The translations under genes and the position numbers were made by a program. The notes beneath the pieces are model-generated. The model was not told where the DNA came from and ran no database searches. It saw only the letters and a program-made list of their open reading frames with translations. A DNA stretch of 14,236 nt, from contig JBDTVG010000188.1 in NCBI GenBank assembly GCA_040007395.1, positions 1 to 14,236 of the forward strand. Direction: 5' to 3'. Shown here in pieces: positions 5,192-13,100 of this stretch (the stretch's first letter is position 1; each line of letters opens with the position of its first letter). Origin of the DNA: DATGFK01 sp040007395. Lineage in GTDB: Bacteria > Chloroflexota > Anaerolineae > Aggregatilineales > UBA2796.

Positions 5192-7872
5192 AACACCTCA
5201 ACTTTTACATTCAACACGCGCTGCGCGATATGACACGCAATGGGCGGCGCACAGCGTTCGCTCTGTTCTGTGTGGCGGCGGGTGTGGCGGCAATTGTCGC
5301 ACTGCGTTCGTTGAGCCTGACCATTGGCGACTCACTGGCAGGCAATATTGCCTCGATCAATCATGGCGATCTCAAGGTGTCGCTGCGTGGGGCGTTCGAT
5401 AATTCAATCGGACTCACCGCTGTCAATGATGGGCGGCAAGAGTTTTCGCCCGAACTGCTCAAGGAGATCCAAAGTTGGGCTGAAGCCAATAACGTCAAGA
5501 CAACTGCCGTGATCAGCGATGCCAACATTCAAGTTACACCGCTGGACAACAAACAGAATGCTGGACGGCCTCAGTTCATTAGTTCGTATATCATCGACCC
5601 GGCAGTCTATCCTTTCTATGGCCCTGTCACGGCGATTGATCCGCCGGGTGTCCCGCTGTCGAAGTTGTTCACGGGCGGCAACGATGTCGTGATCTCGAAG
5701 AATCTTGCCGATGCTAACAAGATTAAGGTTGGCGACCTTGTGCGGGTAGGTCGCACCACCGAACAGTTCACCGTGCGCGGGATCGTGCCGACAGATATCG
5801 AAGGCAATGTGCGGAATATGCTGGCCTCTTTCTTTGGATTTGCGTACTTCAGCAATGCCCAAAGTGCCGTCTTGAACGTTGACAACTTGCCCAGTGAAGT
5901 CTATATGCTAGGCCCGGCGGGATCAGATGTGGCGGCGCTCTCCGCTTCGCTAGGCGCACAAGTCCCCGGTCTGAACATCACCACTACTAACGATGTCCGC
6001 GCCCAGAATCAGACCGTCGCGGATGTTATTGATAGGCTAATTGTTGTGATGGGCTTGGCGGCACTGCTGATCGGCGGGACAGGCATTATTCACACGATGC
6101 TGGTGGTGGTTAGCCGCCGCACCGTCGAGATCGCTGTATTGAAAACGCTCGGTGTCAAAGGTAGCCAAATCACCACCATGTTTTTGGTCGAATCGATCAT
6201 CATGGGGGTAGTGGGCAGTCTATTGGGGATCTTGCTAGGAATTGTGTTTAGCCTCGGGATCTACGTATTTGCCCAAAACGTTTGGCCTCAGGCGCTTGGC
6301 TTCCGGCTCTATCCGCAAGCGATGTTCACCGGCTTTCTATTGGGTGTGCTTATTACCGCAGTGTTTGGCTTCCTGCCAACCTTGACGGCGGCGGCAGTGC
6401 GTCCGGCAACAGTGCTGCGTCCCAACGAGGCGAGCTTGCCGACGGCGGGCTGCTTGCCGACAGGGTTAGGGATTTTGCTAGTCGTAATCGCGGTTGGCTT
6501 GATCGCGGGACAATTGATCGGCAATCTATTGGTTGGCGTGATTGGGATTGCTATCGCTTCAGTGATGATGACCGTAATTGTCGGGCTGCTGTATGTGCTA
6601 ATCGCGATTGTTGGCAAACTACCTGCCTTTGGCAGTGTCGATCTGCGCTTGGCACTGCGCGGCATGGGGACTCACCGCGCCCGGACTGCCTCGACTTTGC
6701 TCGCACTCATCGTCGGGATCTTTTCGCTGAGCGTCATTACGTTGATGGCAGAGAGCGTGCCGCGCTTGCTCAACGTTCAGTTTACCCAAGTGTTGGGCGG
6801 TAATGTCATGATCTTTGGGTTGGTTCCTGCGCTCCAACGCCCGTTCATTTTGGCGCAGTTGAAAGATAAACCGGGCGTAATTCACTACAATCAGGTAGGC
6901 CAATATAGCGCAAAACTGGTGGCTGTTAACGGCGACACTAACTTCGCTAGCCGCATCAAGGAAGAAGATAATCCGATCCCTTCCTTTGGGCGGAAGGGTG
7001 GCAATGCCGTATCGTATCGTGACATCGTAATCAATTCGCTGGGTTCTGTCGGCACCGCCGATGTTGCCGCGCCTGCCTATCTGCCGCAAGTCGTGGCTAG
7101 TGGTCGTCCGTTGGATGCTCAAGACGCGGGCAAACCTAACATGCTTATGCAATCGTCGCCATTTTCGGACGCGCTTGGACTCAAGGTGGGCGATACAGTT
7201 ACGATGAGTTTTGGCGGTAAAGAGGCAACCTTTACGATTGTTGGAGTCCGCAGCCCACAAAATAAACGTGACCTCAACGCCAGTTCACTCAGTAATTTTG
7301 GCACATTTACCGCGCCCATCGATGCCATTCCGGCGGGCGTAAATCCAACCTTTGAATTCACGTTGGCACAGGTAGACGATGCACATCTGAACGAAGTATT
7401 GGTCAACCTCTCCTCGATTCCCGGTGTGTTTCCCTTCGATGTAGGGTTCTTCGAGACGCTGATCCGGCGCTTGCTGGAACAGTTCACGGCAATCCCCAGT
7501 ATTGTCGCGGTACTTTCGCTGTTTGCCGGAGCCGTGATCATTGCCAATACTGTATCGCTGGCAACGTTGGAACGCCGTCGTCAAGTGGGCGTAATGAAGG
7601 CTATCGGGCTGTCGGGACGGCGGGTACTCGGTCAGATGGTACTAGAAAATGGCCTGATTGGGCTGATTGGTGGCTTGATAGGTGTCGGGATTGGAGTACT
7701 CGCGACGCTATTGCTATCCATCAACTCACAGATCCCCATCACCCAGACGATTTCGTGGGGGATAGTCGGTATCTTGCTAGCGCTTTCGCTGCTGATCTCG
7801 CTGGTAGCAACGCTGTTGAGTGCGTGGACTGCCGCCTCCGAAAAACCGATCAATGTGCTGCGTTACGAGTAA
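5188..7872 (+). CDS. ABC transporter permease with two fused FtsX/MacB units
   Basis: This 894-residue membrane protein has about ten predicted transmembrane helices. A first helix at about 22-45 is followed by a large extracytoplasmic MacB-type core domain (about 50-280). A first FtsX unit follows at about 283-412, with RRTVEIAVLKTLG and RPATVLRP. Two linker helices lie near 425-476. The second unit has a helix near 500-520, a second core domain, and a final FtsX unit (about 765-894) with ERRRQVGVMKAIG and KPINVLRYE. The EIxxLKxxG and P-xx-VLR motifs recur in both halves. Each half corresponds to one MacB-like subunit, so a single chain could supply a full membrane dimer. Such permeases move lipoproteins, peptides or toxic compounds by mechanotransmission, or act without transport. 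No HlyD-like adaptor or outer membrane partner is nearby. The start overlaps the ATPase stop by 4 nt. Confidence 0.93.
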   Translation: MKHLNFYIQHALRDMTRNGRRTAFALFCVAAGVAAIVALRSLSLTIGDSLAGNIASINHGDLKVSLRGAFDNSIGLTAVNDGRQEFSPELLKEIQSWAEANNVKTTAVISDANIQVTPLDNKQNAGRPQFISSYIIDPAVYPFYGPVTAIDPPGVPLSKLFTGGNDVVISKNLADANKIKVGDLVRVGRTTEQFTVRGIVPTDIEGNVRNMLASFFGFAYFSNAQSAVLNVDNLPSEVYMLGPAGSDVAALSASLGAQVPGLNITTTNDVRAQNQTVADVIDRLIVVMGLAALLIGGTGIIHTMLVVVSRRTVEIAVLKTLGVKGSQITTMFLVESIIMGVVGSLLGILLGIVFSLGIYVFAQNVWPQALGFRLYPQAMFTGFLLGVLITAVFGFLPTLTAAAVRPATVLRPNEASLPTAGCLPTGLGILLVVIAVGLIAGQLIGNLLVGVIGIAIASVMMTVIVGLLYVLIAIVGKLPAFGSVDLRLALRGMGTHRARTASTLLALIVGIFSLSVITLMAESVPRLLNVQFTQVLGGNVMIFGLVPALQRPFILAQLKDKPGVIHYNQVGQYSAKLVAVNGDTNFASRIKEEDNPIPSFGRKGGNAVSYRDIVINSLGSVGTADVAAPAYLPQVVASGRPLDAQDAGKPNMLMQSSPFSDALGLKVGDTVTMSFGGKEATFTIVGVRSPQNKRDLNASSLSNFGTFTAPIDAIPAGVNPTFEFTLAQVDDAHLNEVLVNLSSIPGVFPFDVGFFETLIRRLLEQFTAIPSIVAVLSLFAGAVIIANTVSLATLERRRQVGVMKAIGLSGRRVLGQMVLENGLIGLIGGLIGVGIGVLATLLLSINSQIPITQTISWGIVGILLALSLLISLVATLLSAWTAASEKPINVLRYE

Positions 7873-7908
7873 ATACGAGGCGGGCAATTACTATCTCACC
7901 TGACGCAT

Positions 7909-8003
7909 CCTCACCCTAAATCCCTCTCCGCTGCGTAGAGAGGGACTTCAAGACACTGGTATTGTCTCCCCTCGCCCTGCGGGAGAGGGGCTGGGGGTGA
8001 GGG
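7909..8003. repeat. Palindromic CCCTAAATCCCTC-type repeat between convergent genes
   Basis: The outer arms CCTCACCCTAAATCCCTCTCC and GGAGAGGGGCTGGGGGTGAGG are imperfectly complementary. Inside lie two hairpins: TCCCTCTC/GAGAGGGA with a 9-base loop (7921-7945) and TCTCCC/GGGAGA with a 10-base loop (7965-7986). The element is related to the core of the MITE-like copy at 9832-9980, sharing CCCTAAATCCCTC, GGGACTTC and the GAGGCTGGGGG-type right end. It fills most of the gap between the permease and CLC genes, which converge here, and may serve both as terminator. It has no protein-coding capacity. Confidence 0.7.
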
Positions 8004-8045
8004 CAATCTGGCGTAAAACATCGCCTGCGTAACGTGAGTTACTAT

Positions 8046-9485
8046 CTATTGTTCGTCTGAACGGACGATGAGATATGCTAGCGCCGAGAGCCAGCCCCGC
8101 CGCCGTTTGGCAAGCGTTTCGAGGCTCTCATCAACCTGCACATCAATCCCCAATGCTTTAGGCACCGCGACTCGTTGGGTGGTGTAAATGCTGCGATGCC
8201 CCGCTGCAAGGTAGGCTACGAAACTCCCTAGCATCAGGTAGATCGCGGAACCGCCGCCGAATAGTTCAATGCCCATCAAGGCACAGGCAATCGGCGTATT
8301 ACTGGCTCCGGCAAAAACAGCGATAAAGCCAATCGAAGCCATGAACGCCGGATCGACTCCCAGCAGCCGACCCATTGTATAGCCCGCGGTTGCCCCCATA
8401 ACAAACAGTGGAGTCACTTCGCCGCCCAGAAAGCCCGTCCCTAAGGTAATAGCGGTAAACACCACTTTGAGCAGAAATGCGAATGTTACAACGCCTGTGC
8501 CATCCACACTATGCTGGATCAATGGCAAGCTCAGCCCTAGATAATCTTGTGACCCGATGAGCAAAGTCAGGCCGATAACCAGTAGTCCACCGACAAACAG
8601 ACGCAGTGGAGGCCAACTCACCAATTGCCCCACCAGATGCTTAATGCCATGCGTTAGCTCGATAAACAGCAAGCTCGTTAAGCCGAAAACGACTCCCGCC
8701 GCTGTCACTTTGAGCAGCAGGGCCATGTCCAACTCCATTGGCATTAGACGTGGATAGATCGCATGTTTGACTCCCCAAGCGCGGGTCACAAAATCCCCAA
8801 CGATGGCGGCAACCAGGCACGGTACAACGCCGTCGTAGCGAATGCGCCCGGTACTTTGCACTTCCAGCCCGAACACAAAACCTGCCAGTGGAGTCCCAAA
8901 CACCGACCCAAAGCCGCCGCTGACACCTGCGGCGAGCATGAGACGGCGATCTTCGCGATTCAAGTGCAGCACCCGTTGCAGCCAATCGGCAAGACTGCCG
9001 CCCATCTGGATCGCTGTGCCTTCGCGCCCCGCCGATCCGCCGAAAAGATGGGTAAGCAGCGTGCCTAACAGCACCATCGGAGCCATCCGCAGCGGAATAG
9101 AGGCTTGGTTGATATGCAGTTCCTCAATGATCAAATTGTTGCCACGTGAGGCCGTACCAGCAAAGCGATAGTACAGCCAACCTAGCACGATGCCGACCAC
9201 TGGCAGCAAGAATAACAAGCCGGGATTCGCCAACCGTGTCGCCGTTGCCCATTGGAGCGACACCAGAAAGATCGCTGAGGCTGTACCGGATAGCACCCCA
9301 ACGGCACTACCAAGTACGACCCATTTGACAACCATTTTGAGTGTAGCAAGATGTTCAAGCGGATCAACGCGGAACATCTCATTGACAATCTCGTAACCGC
9401 GTTGGCGACGGGTGCGGCGTTCTGCCCGAAATTGTGCTTGCTTGACCCGATCTATAGTATCAGTGCTGCGCTTTGATGGTTGCAT
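8046..9485 (-). CDS. CLC-type antiporter, probable fluoride/proton exchanger (CLC-F)
   Basis: This 479-residue integral membrane protein has the CLC fold. The motif SAGREGTAIQMGGS (about 151-164) carries the gating glutamate E155, with Thr in place of the Pro in the canonical GREGP. The usual Ser-bearing GSGIP motif is replaced by RGNNLII (114-120), and GxFxP is replaced by GGEVTP (354-359). FAGASNTPIACALMGIELFG follows at 391-410. These replacements characterise the fluoride-exporting CLC-F branch, as opposed to chloride transporters. The fluoride riboswitch in its leader independently supports this. The protein would expel F- in exchange for H+ and so give fluoride resistance. A basic cytoplasmic N-tail precedes the first helix, and the C-terminus is basic (KRRRG). 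ATG at 9485 is preferred over the adjacent in-frame TTG at 9488 because AAGGAT (9491-9496) sits 5 bases upstream of it. Proton coupling was not tested. Confidence 0.9.
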   Translation of the reverse strand: MQPSKRSTDTIDRVKQAQFRAERRTRRQRGYEIVNEMFRVDPLEHLATLKMVVKWVVLGSAVGVLSGTASAIFLVSLQWATATRLANPGLLFLLPVVGIVLGWLYYRFAGTASRGNNLIIEELHINQASIPLRMAPMVLLGTLLTHLFGGSAGREGTAIQMGGSLADWLQRVLHLNREDRRLMLAAGVSGGFGSVFGTPLAGFVFGLEVQSTGRIRYDGVVPCLVAAIVGDFVTRAWGVKHAIYPRLMPMELDMALLLKVTAAGVVFGLTSLLFIELTHGIKHLVGQLVSWPPLRLFVGGLLVIGLTLLIGSQDYLGLSLPLIQHSVDGTGVVTFAFLLKVVFTAITLGTGFLGGEVTPLFVMGATAGYTMGRLLGVDPAFMASIGFIAVFAGASNTPIACALMGIELFGGGSAIYLMLGSFVAYLAAGHRSIYTTQRVAVPKALGIDVQVDESLETLAKRRRGWLSALAYLIVRSDEQ

Positions 9486-9519
9486 CAATGATCCTTATCT
9501 TTGCGAGATAGTAGTAGAC

Positions 9520-9556
9520 AAAAAAAACTTCTGCCGGGCGTGAGCCAAGTAGAAGT
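9520..9556 (-). terminator. Riboswitch-controlled intrinsic terminator
   Basis: On the minus strand ACTTCT (9556-9551) pairs perfectly with AGAAGT (9532-9527), with GGC/GCC pairing inside. A run of seven U (9526-9520) follows at once. The 5' arm of this stem contains the same ACTTC that forms the aptamer pseudoknot, so the two structures exclude each other. This is the expression platform of an ON switch: without fluoride the terminator forms, and with fluoride transcription continues into the CLC gene. Confidence 0.85.
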
Positions 9557-9594
9557 CATTAACCACAAAGGTGTAACGCGAACTTCATCGCGAG
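9547..9594 (-). ncRNA. Fluoride riboswitch aptamer (crcB motif)
   Basis: The minus strand reads CGCG-AUGAAGUU-CGCG (9592-9577), a stem-loop matching the conserved GxGAUG start of the fluoride aptamer. Loop bases GAAGU (9586-9582) are complementary to ACUUC (9556-9552), which gives the diagnostic pseudoknot. Between them is a short helix ACC/GGU with a five-base loop (9572-9562). The 3' part, UAAUGACUUCUACU, agrees with the conserved UGAUGxCxxCUAC element apart from one G-to-A change. It lies in the leader of a CLC-F-like exporter, the classic target of this riboswitch. The boundaries are set by eye. Confidence 0.87.
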
Positions 9595-9615
9595 GTGCTT
9601 TTTGCAACTATATAC

Positions 9616-9644
9616 AGGGTAATCAGTTTTAGAATTTATGTCAA
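9616..9644 (-). promoter_or_regulatory. Promoter of the fluoride exporter
   Basis: A perfect TTGACA (-35, plus positions 9639-9644) is followed by 17 bases and TACCCT (9616-9621), a poor -10 that keeps TA and the final T. Transcription would begin around 9609, some 15 bases before the aptamer, as expected for a riboswitch leader. An alternative -10 overlapping TATATA further downstream would give a spacing that is too long. Confidence 0.5.
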
Positions 9645-9831
9645 GGACTTGCACACGAAACAAGCTGTATTTGGAATTAGGGGGAAATCACGAGCGACCA
9701 CACCGAATCGCCCAATAGAATATTAGGGTAGGGGACAGCCTATGCGCCGTCCCGCCGTGCCACCAACTAGATTGTCGTCTTGTTACGATTTGGCATTTTC
9801 GTTATTCTGAAGCCATTATGCGCCTGAACCA
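9645..9831. other. Spacer with a small GGGAC hairpin
   Basis: No gene is seen. GGGAC (9732-9736) and GTCCC (9749-9753) form a short hairpin with a 12-base loop, within GC-rich sequence resembling a REP-type palindrome. It could be a decayed repeat unit. Nothing else was recognised. Confidence 0.35.
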
Positions 9832-9980
9832 TAGAGGGTGTTTGGAAATAGTTAACCCCGCCCTAAATCCCTCCCCGCAAGCGAGGCGGGACTTCCAGAA
9901 TGGCTTGACTCCCTTTCATCGCTTGCGGGGGAAGAGGCTGGGGGTTAGGGGTCAACTTATCAATTGTCAAACACCCGCTA
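9832..9980. mobile_element. MITE-like element with TA-ended inverted repeats
   Basis: The ends are TAGAGGGTGTTTG (9832-9844) and, inverted, CAAACACCCGCTA (9968-9980), which match at 12 of 13 positions and begin with TA. A TA at each end is what Tc1/mariner-IS630-type elements leave as target duplication. Nested inside are second-level arms starting AACCCCGCCCTAAATCCCTCC and ending GGCTGGGGGTTAGGGGT, and a GCAAGCGA/TCGCTTGC pair. The interior has no coding capacity and shares its core with the repeat at 7909-8003. A non-autonomous transposable element is the simplest reading. No matching transposase is present in the window. Confidence 0.6.
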
Positions 9981-10000
9981 ACTCCTAAATCATCCACAAC

Positions 10001-10028
10001 GCAATCGCTCAATCTCGTTGAGAATTGC
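10001..10028. other. Imperfect hairpin downstream of the histidine kinase gene
   Basis: GCAAT (10001-10005) pairs with ATTGC (10024-10028), and CTCAA (10008-10012) pairs with TTGAG (10018-10022), with a small internal bulge. A second hairpin, CTCAACGCATTGAG (10081-10094), lies just past the kinase stop codon. Neither has a U-run on the minus strand, so intrinsic termination of the kinase gene is unproven. Confidence 0.4.
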
Positions 10029-10105
10029 TGTAAGCGAGGGGTTTCAAGGCAATACTACAATAAGCATTTGATCCCCTCACCTCAACGCATTGAGCTGGCT
10101 TGTCT

Positions 10106-13100
10106 TTACCGATCCACGACAGGATTGGCCTTCTCATCCAAAGGGGCTAGTGGCACTGTAAAATGGAAGGTCGTGCCGACATTGATAATACTTTCTACCC
10201 AGATTGTGCCGCCGTGCTGCTCAACCAAACCACGAGTAAGAGTCATGCCCAGACCTGTACCGGGTTGTTCTCGCGCTCGTGCGTTCTCGCTGCGCCAGTA
10301 CGGAGTAAACAGCTTCTTGAGGTCTTCGTCGTCCATACCAATACCCGTATCGACGATGGCACAGTGAATGACTTCCGGTGAACCATTCGGATTCCATTTA
10401 TTCTCGGTGACTTCCGCCATAATCGTGATCGCCCCATCGGGCGGCGTATACTTATTGGCATTGCTGACAAAGTTCGTCATGATCTGGATCAACCGGAGTT
10501 CGTCGCCCCACACGAGGGGTAAGTTTTCTGAAAAGTTCAGGTTGACGGTCTGGTTCTTCTCATCGATAGCGCGCTGTTGTGGGCGGAGCGTTTCGAGGAT
10601 CACATTGTTAAAGCTGACTGGAGCCAATCTCAGTGTCAATTGTCCACGTTCTTGGGCGGTCAAGTCCTTCAGGTCATCGACCAACTGCTGCATACGCACC
10701 ACGTTACGCCGGATTACCGCGATGAAGTTCTGCTGTTGTTCGCTCATTGCCCCTGTCATGCCGCCCAACAGTACCTCTGCGTAGCCTTTGATGGAAGCCA
10801 TTGGGTTCTTGAGTTCGTGAGCTACAAACCCGACGAACTTACTACGCGCCTCATTCGCTTCTTCCAGTCGGCTAAATAGCTGCGCGTTGGTGATGGCGGT
10901 ATTGGCGTGTTCCGCAAGACCCTGAATGAATGAGGAAGTCACCATCGTAAAGATGTCACTGCTGAGAGATTCGAGCACAAGCACACCACTGACCGCAGTT
11001 CCAGTAAACAGTGGCACGGCAAGCTGGCTTTGTGCGCCGGGCAAAAATTCATAATGATCGGATTCCGTTTGCATCTCCACTTGTGTGATCAGAGCTGGCT
11101 GACGGGTGCGATAGACTTTGCCCATGATCCCCAACGTAATTGGATAGAGTTCATTGGTGCTTAGAATGCCATCTGGATAGCCAACACTGCCCGCCACTTC
11201 AAAGCCTAGTGGGTCGGCGTTGACGATGAGCAGTGCGCCTGTATCGGCACCTGACTCGCGAATACTATTGTCAATCGTCAGATCCACCACGCGCCGGAAG
11301 TCCAGCGTGCGGTTAAGTTCTTGGTCGATGCGCTGCATGTTGTCTAACTGCTGAACGCGCTCCGCCAGCGCTTTGTCGGTCATCTGGAACAACCGCGCAT
11401 TCTCGATAGCGACGGCGGCTTGTCCAGCGAAAAGGGTTAGCAGGTTAACTTCATCCTCGACAAAGGCAGTGCCGTCCCTTTTGTTGATGACTTCAAGCAC
11501 ACCAATCACGCCAGCACGGGTAGTCAGCGGCACCGCCAGAATGGCACGAGTATTAAAGCGGCTCATCGGGGTTGCATCGGGGTCGATCTCACCGTACCAA
11601 CGGGCATCCTGCTGGGTATCGTTGACGATGACATGTCGTCCAGTCTGAACGACAGTTCCGGCAATACCACTGCCCGCCGGAATGCGACTACCGACAAGTT
11701 CCTGACCGGAACCACCAACGGCAAGCTGGAAGATCAGATCGCCCGTCGCATCATCGCGCAGCAGTAAACTCCCCGCTTCACCGCGCAAAATCTCAATCGC
11801 GGAGTCCGTGATCACTTGCAGCAGTGCATCCAGATTTTCGAATTCGCTGGCTAGCTTAGAGCTAATATCATTGAGCGCCTTCATCTGCCGCGCACGCTCT
11901 TCGGCCTGACTGAACAAACGGGTCTTATAGATCGCGGTTGCCGCGAGGTCTGCGATATTCCAGAAAATGCGTATTTGGTCGGCGGTGTAGGTAACAGCAG
12001 CTTCGGTGGTTGCCACTGCCAGACAACCTAACGCTGTCGATCCACCTGCATTTAGTGGTACACCCATCCAGCCCCGCAGCGCAGAATTTTCCACCTGCAC
12101 ACGAGGATCGCGGCGAGCCATCTCCTGCAGGTAGTTGTCGGTTCTAATTGGCTGCCCAGAGCGTACTACTTCGCTGATCAAGTCGCGACCCATGTGCCAG
12201 CGGTAGCCCTCACGCTCTGGCACACGATCCCCTTCCTCTTGATAAAACGTATAGTACAGGTCTTCGCCTTCTGGTTCCCGCAGTGCAATATAGAAGTTGG
12301 GTGCACTAATCACTTTATCGACCTGTGCATAGACAAATTCTAGCAGTGTGTCGAAGTCCATGACGATGTTGAGTGCCGCACTGACCTGAGCCAGCACGCG
12401 GAGTTCGTTAGCGTTACGCTGTGCCTCAATGATCATCTGAGCACGTTCAAAAGCCGAAGCCGCTTGTTCGGCAAGACTCTCGATAAAGCGCAAATCTTCG
12501 TAGCCGTAGGGTGATCCATCTTGACGGGGGCCAAGTGCTAGGAAGCCATTCAGACGTTTTACACTTTGCAAACGCACAATTACTGGTGTGTTCAACACAG
12601 CGAGGCGGGCGCGTTCCGCTACGAGTTCGGGGGGGAGTGTGTGCGTCGCCTCGACGTGGAGCAGGCTCATATCCTTCGAGAACACCTGAACTAATGGGCT
12701 GGTAGAGCTAAAGCGAATATCAGTCTGCGCGTGGCCTACGGCTGGATCTACGTAGACTTCATATTCGCTGTTCATTAGATTGAGCAAGAAGAAGAAAATA
12801 TCTCTAGGCGCGACAGTATCCTCTAGCTGCTCTTTAAGTTTGCTAACTGTATCCGCCAGATCAACACTAGTTGTCAGGCTGCGGGCAAACTGCTCGACTC
12901 GCTTTTCGTAGATGCGGCGCTGGCGGAAGAAAGCCCGATCAATCGATTGCCCTAATGTTAGCCGCATCGGCGTAAAAAGCAGGGCAATGATAAACAAGGT
13001 GATGGCAATCAAAATGGGATTATCGGCACGCACGAAGCCAGAGGTCAGAAAGTATGTAGCGCTGGTAATCAGCAGATAGCCAAAAATCAGCATGACACCG

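Noticed and set aside
5404..5862. 152-codon minus-strand frame inside the permease
   Set aside because: It is antisense to a clear coding region with no ribosome binding site or recognisable domain.
6282..6803. 173-codon plus-strand frame inside the permease
   Set aside because: It lies wholly within a strongly supported membrane protein gene, in another frame, with arginine/serine/alanine-rich shadow-like composition.
6619..7260. 213-codon minus-strand frame opposite the permease
   Set aside because: It is a shadow of the permease reading frame and has no protein family features.
10081..10094. CTCAACGCATTGAG hairpin as terminator of the kinase gene
   Set aside because: The stem is only 5 bp and is not followed by a U-run on the minus strand; recorded only as a hairpin.
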